This document shows, piece by piece, positions 7,842-16,545 of a DNA stretch of 36,052 bases. Position 1 is the first letter of the stretch, and every line of letters begins with the position of its first letter. The stretch comes from Bacteroidota bacterium. Its GTDB lineage: Bacteria > Bacteroidota > Ignavibacteria > Ignavibacteriales > Melioribacteraceae. The DNA is taken from NCBI GenBank assembly GCA_023447335.1, contig JAEXOD010000147.1, forward strand, positions 1-36,052, in the 5' to 3' direction. The notes under the pieces were generated by a model, which saw nothing but the letters and a program-made list of their open reading frames with translations, did not search any database and was not told the origin of the DNA. Position numbers and translations under genes: made by a program.

Positions 7842-8808
7842 TTAATAAATTTTCCGACTTTAAGGCGTTGTATATGTGTAAATTTATAGAGTTTTTTAAT
7901 TGATTTTCTAACATTGAGTCAATACAATAAATATTAACTTTAAATTCATACCATCTTTCTGCATAATTGCTTTCAATAAAATAAACTTCAGGTTTTTGTT
8001 TTACGTAAGTAAAAGGAGAAGAAAGAGCTGCCTCAGAAAGTATTTTTTTTAATAAATCAATATCAATATTGTTGGGGAATCGGAAATTAAATGTTATTTG
8101 TTTCTCCTTTTCACCTTTATTTATATTTTTGACTGACGAATAAATAAAAAACGCATTTGGTAAATGTACTTCACAACCTGCTTCAGTAATAATTTGTGTT
8201 GTTAACCAATTAATTCGCTTAACTTTTCCGGTTGTTTCCTTTATTGATATAAAATCATTTATTTCAAAAGGATTCTTTAAAGAAATATAAAATCCCCCTA
8301 CAATATTTTTGAATACATCTATAAATGATATTCCCAAAAAGATCACTGAAATTAATAAAAATATTAATATCAATTCGGTTGTATTACTGAATAATTGATA
8401 CAATAACAAATATATTATACTAAACCAAAGTAAAACCTTTAAGATAGTAACCAAACGAGCAATAAAAATGTATTCTTCTTTTATTTTTTTGTTTTTTCGT
8501 ATTGAATCAATTAGTTTATTTAATACAAAAGCAATAAGTATAAAAAACAAAATTCTAACAAAAGTCCAAAAACTTATAAATTTAAATATATTTAATGCGT
8601 CTAATTCTGTTTCAAAAGAGTCTGATTTTACTTCTGCAGGTTTTAAAACAGGAGCCTTGATAGTATCAAAATACTTGTAAATTTTTTGCGGTACGGTAGA
8701 TTCTCGGTTTATAACAGAGTCTTTAACATTTATTGAATCAGCAGTATTAGATTGAGCAAAACTGATGCAATTTATGAGTAATAAAAGCAGCAAAAAGTTC
8801 TTTTTCAT
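7834..8808 (-). CDS. MscS-family mechanosensitive channel
   Basis: This 324-residue protein begins with a signal-like segment (MKKNFLLLLLLINCISFA). About 60 polar residues follow, then three hydrophobic helices at roughly 70-160. The MscS pore helix and beta domain come next, recognisable in NIVGGFYISLKNPFEINDFI, the loop GKVKRINWLTTQI and the LPN motif (VHLPNAFF). A short alpha/beta C-terminal cap ends the protein. The family releases ions and small solutes when membrane tension rises. It starts 3 bases after the stop of the giant transporter-ATPase gene and overlaps ktrB, so it belongs to the ion-transport operon and may be an efflux safety valve matched to KtrAB uptake. Confidence 0.85.
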   Translation of the reverse strand: MKKNFLLLLLLINCISFAQSNTADSINVKDSVINRESTVPQKIYKYFDTIKAPVLKPAEVKSDSFETELDALNIFKFISFWTFVRILFFILIAFVLNKLIDSIRKNKKIKEEYIFIARLVTILKVLLWFSIIYLLLYQLFSNTTELILIFLLISVIFLGISFIDVFKNIVGGFYISLKNPFEINDFISIKETTGKVKRINWLTTQIITEAGCEVHLPNAFFIYSSVKNINKGEKEKQITFNFRFPNNIDIDLLKKILSEAALSSPFTYVKQKPEVYFIESNYAERWYEFKVNIYCIDSMLENQLKNSINLHIYNALKSENLLNE

Positions 8809-8811
8809 AAT

Positions 8812-11800
8812 TTAAATTAAATTTCGTTTTAATAATTCCGCTTCAATAATCTTATATACAAATTTGTTAATAAAATATTTGTCGCTATTAAGATCTATTT
8901 TATCTCTATAAATTAGCTCAATGTTTGATAAATAGTTTAATTTGGTTTTAATATCTCTAAGTTCGGTGAATAGCATTTCTGCAATTTCGGTATCAGCAAG
9001 CCAGCCATGTCTAAAAATTATAGAAAGTATAATAAAATATTCGGAATTAAGTTCGTCAAATATTCTTAAAGCTATACGATGAGGGGGTCTCATAATTAAT
9101 TTATTACTCTTAATATCATCAATGGAAACTAACCAATAATACATAGCAGAAATAATATTACCTTCGGCGTATTCTTCAAGCTTATCAAAAAATTCTTTAG
9201 CAAGCTCTTCTTGTTGAATTACTTTAGATTTTATTTTGAAAAATTTACTTTTAAGCTTATAAAAATCAGAGACTTTAAACTCTAAATCAAAACCCGTTGC
9301 ATTATGTCTACTAAGCAATATAGACCTAATATCCTTTTTATGTAATAAATTTGTATATATTCTTTCTGTAAAAATCTCGGTTATACCGAAATTAGAAGAG
9401 TAGAAGTCCCATACATATTTACCGCTTGTACAAATCCAAAAAGTGTTGTTTTGAGTTTGTGCTAAAATCACTTTAAATAATTTTAATGCTTCATAACCGT
9501 TATGTTTGCGTAAATATAACTTTCCGATGTTTTCAATTAAAAGTATCCTTTTATTAGATTTATCATTCAATTCTGCAATCAATTCTTCTTTTGTTAATTG
9601 TTTTGTAAAACCTAGCAGTTTTGAAAACAATAATAATAAATCTGTAGGGGAAGTTATAGAATCCGATAATTGAAAATGGATCGTTTCAACATCTTTTAAT
9701 ACAATATTTTTTATTGTATTTATTAAACTTTTTTTACCGCTACCCGGTTCGCCTATTATTATTAAAGAAGAGGGTCTATTTTCATAATGTTTATTAAAAG
9801 CTGTTTTTACAAGCTCAATAAACTTATCTCGACCGATAAAGAAATCACTAGTTTCTAGCGGAGCACCGTCAAAAAGTTTTCTATAAATAAACGGTAAATT
9901 TGCAAGTTTTTTTTCATTTGCATAAATAGAATTTGTTGCAATTATTGTTTCGGGTTCTTTTTTAACACCTAAATAAACAAGCGATTTTAATACAAAATCT
10001 TTTAAATAAACATTATAATGTCTTAATAAATTTATGTAAAACTTTTTAATGCCTATTTTAATTGTATTTAGCAAGCTTAAAATTTTTAGACTAACGCCAA
10101 TATTACTTTTTTCCGGATTTACCTTTATTGCGATATTTTGAGATAGTCTATAATCGATTATACTGTTAATTTCTGAAATAATAATTTTAACTTTTTCAGT
10201 AATTTTATTTGTTAAATTTTGATCTAATCTAAAAACTTCTTCTTCAAGTTGGTTAGTTTTAATTTTCAGTTTATCGAACAAAGATTCCATTACTTCTTTA
10301 ACTAACACCTGTTCTGTATCATTATTTCCCTTCTCAAGTTCTTTATTTGCCGTCTGTAAATGATATTCGGCAATTGAAAATAAATTCTTTATCTCTAAAA
10401 CGCTTAAGTTTAAATAATTAATTAATAATTCGTTAACTTCTCCTATTTCGCGTGGTAATTTGTATTCTAATAAGTCTTTTGCAGATAATCTAATCGGAAT
10501 GCTCTTCAGTTCAATAAATCCTGGTAGCCTATCGACTAAAATCAAATCCGTTTCTTTTAACATTAATAACTTTTCAGGAAGATTTTTTGAGATTTTACTA
10601 AAACTTTTCATCAAATCTTCAATTAGTAAGTTGAATTTTTTGCTTTTTCTTAATAACTCCAATGCTCCTAAATGTTTGTTTAACGAATCGTGTAACAATA
10701 GTAAATTTGCTCTGTCAATTATAGTTTGAAAGCTTAGTTCATGTGATTTCAAACCTTGGTTTAGTTGTTTTACTTTTGTGTTTATTTCAGTGATTAGTGA
10801 TTTTAAGTGTTCATTAATCTCGTTAACAATTTGACCTATTGATAGGTTAATAACAGCATTTAATTGAGTTTGTAACCTATATACTATCGCAGATTTTTGA
10901 AACAATCCCAAAAATCCTAAGTAATAGTTTATCCAGTATCTTATTGTTTCTAATGCGTTTTCGCGGGCAGTTTCTCCTATGGCAAAAATTTTACTGTATT
11001 TATAGGTAATAGGGGGCGTATCAAGACTAATTATTTTATTTATTGAACTTACTAAATTATTAAAAGGGTTAGCCAAAGCATAACGCAATCTATTGCTTAT
11101 TTGATTACCGGTTTCATTTATATCACTTTGTATTGTAGTAATTTCATTAATAAATCTATTATGAAGCTCCTCAAATTTATCATAAATAATATTTGATAAC
11201 GCAGGATTATCTTTTTCTTCATCTACAAGTTTAATTAGCTCTTGAATATTACTTATTTGATCGTCAAAAAGTTTTTTGATTTGTCGTAATGTGTTTAGTC
11301 TTTCAACGCCAACTAAGTTAACGGTTTCTAAAATTTCGTTAGCAGATTGACCTAATAGGTAATATTTTACTAAGTTTTTATAATGTATGTTAATAAATAT
11401 TGAATAATCTTTTTTGAAAAAACTTACTAAAGAAAATTTTAAGTTATACCATAGTTTTAATAAACTTAGTTTAATACCGTTTCCATGTTTCAGTTTTAGA
11501 TTTGAGGGATTAATTTTTAAGTCAATAGAATCAACAAGCGTATCCGTTAAATCACTTAGTGAGTGGAAAATATCTTTTATTAACGGTTCCAGTAATAGAA
11601 TCTTTTTTTCTATTGCTTTTCTATTTTCTGTAATTGATAAATATAAATTTATTGTTCTTTCTTCGGTATTTAATAATTCGCTTTTAATCGAAGAATAATT
11701 GTGTTTTTGGTTAAGTATTTGGTTTTTTATTTTAACATATTCTTCTGTATAATATTCGGTAATTTCAATTATTAATTCAGCAGATTCTTCGCTTCTACTT

Positions 11801-13281
11801 AAAATAAATTTCTTTTCAAAATTGCTAAATATTGTATTAAGCTCAAATAATATTCGGTAAAGTGATTTATTAACATTTATATCCGAAATATTTGGTTCTA
11901 AAAATTTTACTCTTGTTTTATTTATTTTTTGTAGTCTAATTTTTTCTTCATCAAGTTTAGCTATTGGTTCTTCATCTATTTGACGTAATGATCTTTTTGT
12001 AGATAAATAGGCTCCGAAACGGAAAATAATCGGACTAAAAAGTGTATTAATTAGTAGAACAAGTAAAAGTAAATTATTAATAAGAACTATTTCGTTTAAT
12101 GCGGAACGGTAATAGTTAAGTATAAAAAAAGAAGTAGCTCCGAGTGTAAAAAACGAAGAAAGATTCAGTATTGATAAGTTCTTACCTAAATTGCTATATA
12201 AAGCAGCAAGTTTTGCCATTAACATTTTAAGTATAATAACAGATATAAAAATAATTATACTTGCATAAATTAAGTTAATATTGAAAATAAAATTTATTTG
12301 TGATACAAAAAGAACAAAGAACAAAATTAATAACGGGGCTAATATTTTATTAGAAGAAATATTAAATTGTTCAATATCAGTTACGTAGTGGTTTAATAAA
12401 AATCCGGTTGTTAAAAATGTAATAAATATATTTAATTGTAAAAATCTACAAGCTTCGCTTCCCAATACCGCAAGGGTTATAATAAAAATTAAAATCTCAC
12501 TTTTTACATATTTTGTATATAATAGGGTGATTACAAATAGTATAATTCCCATTAAAACAGAAAACGCCAATTTAATGCCAAAGGTAAAATTGATATCTGA
12601 TAAAAAATTATTATTTAATAATGAATAAACAAAAACTGAACCAAAAAATAGTAAATAAGTGAATAATTCTTTTGTTACAGATACTGTATTAATAAAGGAA
12701 GTGCCTTGTATTTCAATGTTTGATTCCTTACATAGCGAGTAGTTGAATTCAAAAGACGAATTAAATAGTAAAATTGAAACTATAAATGAAATAAATATTA
12801 TTTGCGATATAGAAAATAATGAGATATTAAAGAAATAAATTATTGTTATAAAAATTATCGGAGCAAGCAAAAATATGATAAAAAACGTTGATAATAGTAT
12901 GTTCTGACTGATGTATCTTTTATAGTTTTTTATGTTTTCTATTTTTAAAGATAATCCGACTAATATAGAAAATAAACTAATTGTTATATTATTTACTAAG
13001 CTTAATCTATTAAACAATTCCTCGGTAATTATTGGTTTTACTAAACTTGTCGATATTACTTGCTCTCCAAAAATTAAACCTGCTATAATATACCCGAATA
13101 GTTTTGATAACCCTAATGTACCTGTTAATTCACCGAAAGTAGATGCTGTTAAAATAATAAAACCTAATTTTACCAGAGTAATAATAAAATGGAGTTCATC
13201 ACCAATCGGTAAATTTCCTACTATTATTAGGATTGTATATAATAATGTTATAACTAAAATTCTTCTTAAAAAGCGTATCAT
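8812..13281 (-). CDS. Giant fusion: CPA2 antiporter-like membrane domain, long coiled coil, P-loop ATPase and winged helix
   Basis: A 1489-residue protein. Residues ~1-430 contain about a dozen hydrophobic helices with the Na+/H+ exchanger family entry motif (GTLGLSKLFGYIIAGLIFGE). Residues ~440-1120 are long, charged and helical, with heptad-like leucines, and are predicted to form coiled coils. Residues ~1148-1400 are an AAA_16/ORC-like NTPase: the N-terminal box FFIGRDKF, Walker A GEPGSGKKS (1177-1185) and Walker-B-like RILLIENIG near 1245, with EN where DE is usual. The last ~85 residues resemble a winged helix (DTEIAEMLFTELRDIKTKLNYL). The canonical aspartate of the antiporter core is not visible. 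ATG overlaps the upstream antiporter-like gene in a 4-base ATGA. The function is unknown; regulation of ion transport by nucleotide binding is inference. Confidence 0.8.
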   Translation of the reverse strand: MIRFLRRILVITLLYTILIIVGNLPIGDELHFIITLVKLGFIILTASTFGELTGTLGLSKLFGYIIAGLIFGEQVISTSLVKPIITEELFNRLSLVNNITISLFSILVGLSLKIENIKNYKRYISQNILLSTFFIIFLLAPIIFITIIYFFNISLFSISQIIFISFIVSILLFNSSFEFNYSLCKESNIEIQGTSFINTVSVTKELFTYLLFFGSVFVYSLLNNNFLSDINFTFGIKLAFSVLMGIILFVITLLYTKYVKSEILIFIITLAVLGSEACRFLQLNIFITFLTTGFLLNHYVTDIEQFNISSNKILAPLLILFFVLFVSQINFIFNINLIYASIIIFISVIILKMLMAKLAALYSNLGKNLSILNLSSFFTLGATSFFILNYYRSALNEIVLINNLLLLVLLINTLFSPIIFRFGAYLSTKRSLRQIDEEPIAKLDEEKIRLQKINKTRVKFLEPNISDINVNKSLYRILFELNTIFSNFEKKFILSRSEESAELIIEITEYYTEEYVKIKNQILNQKHNYSSIKSELLNTEERTINLYLSITENRKAIEKKILLLEPLIKDIFHSLSDLTDTLVDSIDLKINPSNLKLKHGNGIKLSLLKLWYNLKFSLVSFFKKDYSIFINIHYKNLVKYYLLGQSANEILETVNLVGVERLNTLRQIKKLFDDQISNIQELIKLVDEEKDNPALSNIIYDKFEELHNRFINEITTIQSDINETGNQISNRLRYALANPFNNLVSSINKIISLDTPPITYKYSKIFAIGETARENALETIRYWINYYLGFLGLFQKSAIVYRLQTQLNAVINLSIGQIVNEINEHLKSLITEINTKVKQLNQGLKSHELSFQTIIDRANLLLLHDSLNKHLGALELLRKSKKFNLLIEDLMKSFSKISKNLPEKLLMLKETDLILVDRLPGFIELKSIPIRLSAKDLLEYKLPREIGEVNELLINYLNLSVLEIKNLFSIAEYHLQTANKELEKGNNDTEQVLVKEVMESLFDKLKIKTNQLEEEVFRLDQNLTNKITEKVKIIISEINSIIDYRLSQNIAIKVNPEKSNIGVSLKILSLLNTIKIGIKKFYINLLRHYNVYLKDFVLKSLVYLGVKKEPETIIATNSIYANEKKLANLPFIYRKLFDGAPLETSDFFIGRDKFIELVKTAFNKHYENRPSSLIIIGEPGSGKKSLINTIKNIVLKDVETIHFQLSDSITSPTDLLLLFSKLLGFTKQLTKEELIAELNDKSNKRILLIENIGKLYLRKHNGYEALKLFKVILAQTQNNTFWICTSGKYVWDFYSSNFGITEIFTERIYTNLLHKKDIRSILLSRHNATGFDLEFKVSDFYKLKSKFFKIKSKVIQQEELAKEFFDKLEEYAEGNIISAMYYWLVSIDDIKSNKLIMRPPHRIALRIFDELNSEYFIILSIIFRHGWLADTEIAEMLFTELRDIKTKLNYLSNIELIYRDKIDLNSDKYFINKFVYKIIEAELLKRNLI

Positions 13282-14522
13282 AAAGTTTTACTTTTTATAT
13301 CGTCAAAGTCAATTAAGAAATTTTTGGTTTTAATAAATCCGTAAAGATTAAAGATAATTACCGAAGATAGAATTGCCGAAATTATTAGCGGAATTATTTC
13401 GGAAGGAAATAAGAAATAATATTCAATAGTCATACCGCAAAGAAGTATATCGGTAGAAAGTAAACCGTAGCCGGATGATTTAGGAATACTTTGTTCACCC
13501 TTTAATGCCGAATACGTAAAATAACCGGCAATCATTTTGGTCGCAAATCTTAATAAAGTAAAAATAACAACAATTATTAAAAAATAGCCAAAGGAAGTCG
13601 GTTGCCAAAAAATTCCGGCAAAGATAACAATAAGCACGCTAATTGGTTGATTGATTTTTTCAAAGACGCTTAGAATTCCGTCACCTATTTTCGAAACGTT
13701 TGTTAAAATTGCACCTATTATAAAGGTGATATAAATTGGGGATAACTTTAACAGAAAGGCTACACCTACACTAAAAAGTACAATACCTATTAAGGCTATA
13801 TAAATTTTATTTTCATCTTGTTCGTTTCCTAAAAACAAAAAGAAAAGTAAACCCATAATAGCAGCAAAAAACAAACTTAAAACTACCCATTCAATTTGTG
13901 TAAAACTTAAAATTTGAGTATTTTCTATTCTAAAAACCGCATATAAAAAACCATATAATAAAATCCCAAAATTAAACGTAATGTAAGAGCTATTATAAAA
14001 TAGTTTATAAAGAGAACCAACAAGATTCAGTTTTTCTGAAATTCCGCTAATAAAGCTATGAGAAGTTATTGCCGATGCAGTTGCCAATAAATATGATCCG
14101 CTAAAGATAATTAGCAGATTAGTACCGTTATAAAACAAATAATATAAAGCTAGAAATGTTGTTACCCCGATAATAAGGAAAGCAAAAAAGAATTCAAAAA
14201 AAGCGAGCAACCAACTTGATTGATTACACTCGTTTAATTTTTTAACTTTGAACTTTAATCCCGCTATTAAACCATAAAAACCTAAAACCAACAATACACC
14301 CGGTTTTATTTGGTAAATAATATCTTGATTTAATAAAATCGGGATATTAATGCCCGTTAGTTTGCTAATTTTAGTCGCAAAGGACGGATTTATTAAAATT
14401 CCCGCAATAATGTACTCAATTCCTATAAACAAATATTGCGTTTTACGTAGGCGAATGATAAATAAATGTGTTGCAAGATATCCGAGAAGAAAGACCACTA
14501 ACAATAACATTAATGGGGTCAT
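13278..14522 (-). CDS. Sodium/hydrogen exchanger-like (CPA2) membrane protein
   Basis: This 414-residue protein is almost entirely membrane-spanning, with about 12 helices and no cytoplasmic tail, as in the transmembrane part of KefB/KefC or NapA. The region that usually carries the conserved small-residue helix and the ion-binding aspartate reads LLATASAITSHSFISGISEK followed by FYNSSYITFNFG, with no acidic residue where QD, ND or DD would be. It may therefore be a divergent or non-exchanging member. It is the first gene of the minus-strand ion operon, has an AGG-type SD (CAGGCA) about 10 nt upstream, and overlaps the giant fusion by 4 bases. The two antiporter-like proteins could form a heterodimer; that is inference. 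Confidence 0.72.
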   Translation of the reverse strand: MTPLMLLLVVFLLGYLATHLFIIRLRKTQYLFIGIEYIIAGILINPSFATKISKLTGINIPILLNQDIIYQIKPGVLLVLGFYGLIAGLKFKVKKLNECNQSSWLLAFFEFFFAFLIIGVTTFLALYYLFYNGTNLLIIFSGSYLLATASAITSHSFISGISEKLNLVGSLYKLFYNSSYITFNFGILLYGFLYAVFRIENTQILSFTQIEWVVLSLFFAAIMGLLFFLFLGNEQDENKIYIALIGIVLFSVGVAFLLKLSPIYITFIIGAILTNVSKIGDGILSVFEKINQPISVLIVIFAGIFWQPTSFGYFLIIVVIFTLLRFATKMIAGYFTYSALKGEQSIPKSSGYGLLSTDILLCGMTIEYYFLFPSEIIPLIISAILSSVIIFNLYGFIKTKNFLIDFDDIKSKTL

Positions 14523-14660
14523 ATAAAATGCCTGTTTTAATAAAAAACTATATAAGTTAACATTTTTTTACTTAATTACAAAAAACTTTTATTTTAAATA
14601 TTAAATTTAAGTGTTTATATTTACTTATAAAAATTAATTTTAAAGCGGAGTAATAATTTA
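14523..14660. promoter_or_regulatory. Divergent promoter region between the ion operon and the methyltransferase gene
   Basis: These 138 very AT-rich bases separate two divergent start codons and must contain both promoters. I cannot pick out a -35/-10 pair with confidence. GGAG at 14647-14650 is the SD for the plus-strand gene. Confidence 0.5.
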
Positions 14661-15863
14661 TTGAATTCGAAATTTGTAGTTAAAAATGAAATATATTTAA
14701 ATAAGGGTCGAGATAAGAATATATTTTACAAACATCCTTGGGTTTTTTCAGGAGCATTACAACGTTTTAAAGGTGATATTAAAAACGGCGAACCTATTTT
14801 AGTTAAATCGACAGATGATAAACTGCTAGGAATTGGTAGTTTTTCTTCCCGTTCACAAATTAGTATCAGAATGTGGACATTTGGGGAAGAGGAGTTTAAC
14901 GACACATATTTTTATGAAAAAATAAAGAGTGCTTATACACGAAAAAATGATACTATGGGGTCATCTTCCAATTCTTTTAGAGTAGTGTTTGGAGAAAGTG
15001 ACGGGTTGCCCGGATTAATTTTAGATAAATATGACAATGTTTGTGTTTGCCAATTTCTTTCTGCAGGTGTAGATTATTTTAAAGAAGAGATAATACAAGC
15101 GATAAAAACAGTTATTAATCCCGATATAATATATGAAAGAAGCGACAACGAAATTAGAATAAAAGAAGGGTTGCCGATTATAAAACAAGTACTTTTTGGA
15201 AAAGAACCTACCGAACCGGTAAAAATATTTGAAAACGGAGTATTCTACTTGGTTGACATAATTAACGGACATAAAACGGGATATTATTTAGATCAAAGAG
15301 ATAACCGAGAGTTATTGCAAAATTTTTCTAACGGAAAAGATGTTTTAAATTGTTTTTCTTACACAGGAGGGTTCGGAATTTTTGCACTTAAAGGGGGAGC
15401 AAAATCATTAGTTAATGTTGAAACTAGCGAATCTGCGAATAATATGGCAGCCGAGAATGTAAAATTAAATAATTTAGACTTAAATAAAGTTACATTTGAA
15501 CAAGAAGATGCTTTTAGACTATTACGTAAATACAGAGATATGAATAAACAGTTTGATGTAATAGTATTAGATCCTCCTAAGTTTGCGGAATCGGCTTCGC
15601 AAGTAGCAAAAGCTTCCAAAGGATATAAGGATATTAATCTTTTAGCCATGAAACTATTAAGAACCAACGGTATATTATTTACATTCTCTTGTTCGGGTCA
15701 TATTTCAAATGAAATTTTTAATCAAATAATTTCATCTGCTGCTTTCGATAGCGGTAGGGAGGTTAGGATAATAAAATTATTAACCCAAGCTGCAGATCAT
15801 CCTATTTTAACCTCGTTCCCTGAATCTCAGTATTTGAAAGGGCTAGTTTGTATTGTTAGTTGA
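14661..15863 (+). CDS. Class I SAM-dependent rRNA methyltransferase, RlmI-like (PUA domain N-terminus)
   Basis: A 400-residue protein. The N-terminal ~75 residues match the PUA-type domain that opens RlmI/RlmK-type enzymes (LNKGRDKNIFYKHPWVFSGA). A linker follows with FRVVFGESDGLPGLILDKY, then a Rossmann methyltransferase domain with motif I VLNCFSYTGGFGIFAL and motif IV VLDPPKF (D304-K307). The family makes m5C in 23S rRNA; the exact target site here is not deducible. The start codon is TTG, supported by GGAG 10 nt upstream and by the fit of the PUA domain; no ATG upstream is in frame with a better SD. Its 3' end overlaps the 3' end of the convergent lolD gene by 21 bases. Confidence 0.88.
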   Translation: MNSKFVVKNEIYLNKGRDKNIFYKHPWVFSGALQRFKGDIKNGEPILVKSTDDKLLGIGSFSSRSQISIRMWTFGEEEFNDTYFYEKIKSAYTRKNDTMGSSSNSFRVVFGESDGLPGLILDKYDNVCVCQFLSAGVDYFKEEIIQAIKTVINPDIIYERSDNEIRIKEGLPIIKQVLFGKEPTEPVKIFENGVFYLVDIINGHKTGYYLDQRDNRELLQNFSNGKDVLNCFSYTGGFGIFALKGGAKSLVNVETSESANNMAAENVKLNNLDLNKVTFEQEDAFRLLRKYRDMNKQFDVIVLDPPKFAESASQVAKASKGYKDINLLAMKLLRTNGILFTFSCSGHISNEIFNQIISSAAFDSGREVRIIKLLTQAADHPILTSFPESQYLKGLVCIVS

Positions 15864-16538
15864 TGAAATAATTATACCGTCTTTCATCTCTATAACTGTA
15901 TCGGCAATATCGACCAAATTTGGATTGTGAGTTACAATAAGCAAGGTTTTTTTATCATTTACCTTTAGATCATTAAATATTTGATGCATAATTTCGCTGT
16001 TTGCGGTATCCAAATTTCCGGTCGGTTCGTCTGCAAATATTATATCGGGATTGTTTGCCATTGCTCGCGCAACCGCAACACGTTGTTGCTCACCTCCGCT
16101 AAGTTCTGCCGGCTTATGATCAATTCTATCTTCCAGTCCAAATTTCCTTAAAAGTTCTAAGCCGCGTTTTTCTGCTTTCGCAATATTTATTCCGTCTATT
16201 AACATCGGCATTATTGTGTTTTCCAAGGCGGTAAATTCCGGTAATAAATGGTGGAATTGGAATATAAACCCGATATGTTTATTTCTAAATTTAGATAATT
16301 CTCTATCTTTTAAGCTTGAAATATCTGTACCTTTTATTATTACGTTTCCCGTATCCGGTAAGTCTAAACCGCTTAATATATGTAGCAAAGTACTTTTTCC
16401 CGCACCGCTAGCACCTACAATAACCGTAATTTTATTGGTTTCCAGATTAACGCTAACATTTTTTAATATGTCAATTTTGCCTTGTTTAGTTCTGTTATAC
16501 GATTTAACTATGTTGCGGCTTATTAAAATTGGTTCCAT
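15843..16538 (-). CDS. lolD: LolD-like lipoprotein-release ABC ATPase
   Basis: The cytoplasmic ATPase that powers an FtsX-type permease pair. It shows Walker A GASGAGKST (42-50), Q-loop glutamine at 94, signature LSGGE (146-150), Walker B IIFADE (166-171) and the LolD/MacB-type E-P-T-G-N-L-D. The ATG at 16538 gives a 231-residue protein starting 7 bases after the stop of the upstream permease. A TTG 30 bases further upstream is in frame but would overlap that gene. It is the last gene of the three-gene transporter operon. LolD, FtsE and MacB ATPases are hard to separate by sequence; the two LolC/E-like partners favour LolD. Confidence 0.88.
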   Translation of the reverse strand: MEPILISRNIVKSYNRTKQGKIDILKNVSVNLETNKITVIVGASGAGKSTLLHILSGLDLPDTGNVIIKGTDISSLKDRELSKFRNKHIGFIFQFHHLLPEFTALENTIMPMLIDGINIAKAEKRGLELLRKFGLEDRIDHKPAELSGGEQQRVAVARAMANNPDIIFADEPTGNLDTANSEIMHQIFNDLKVNDKKTLLIVTHNPNLVDIADTVIEMKDGIIISSTNNTN

Positions 16539-16545
16539 AATTCGG

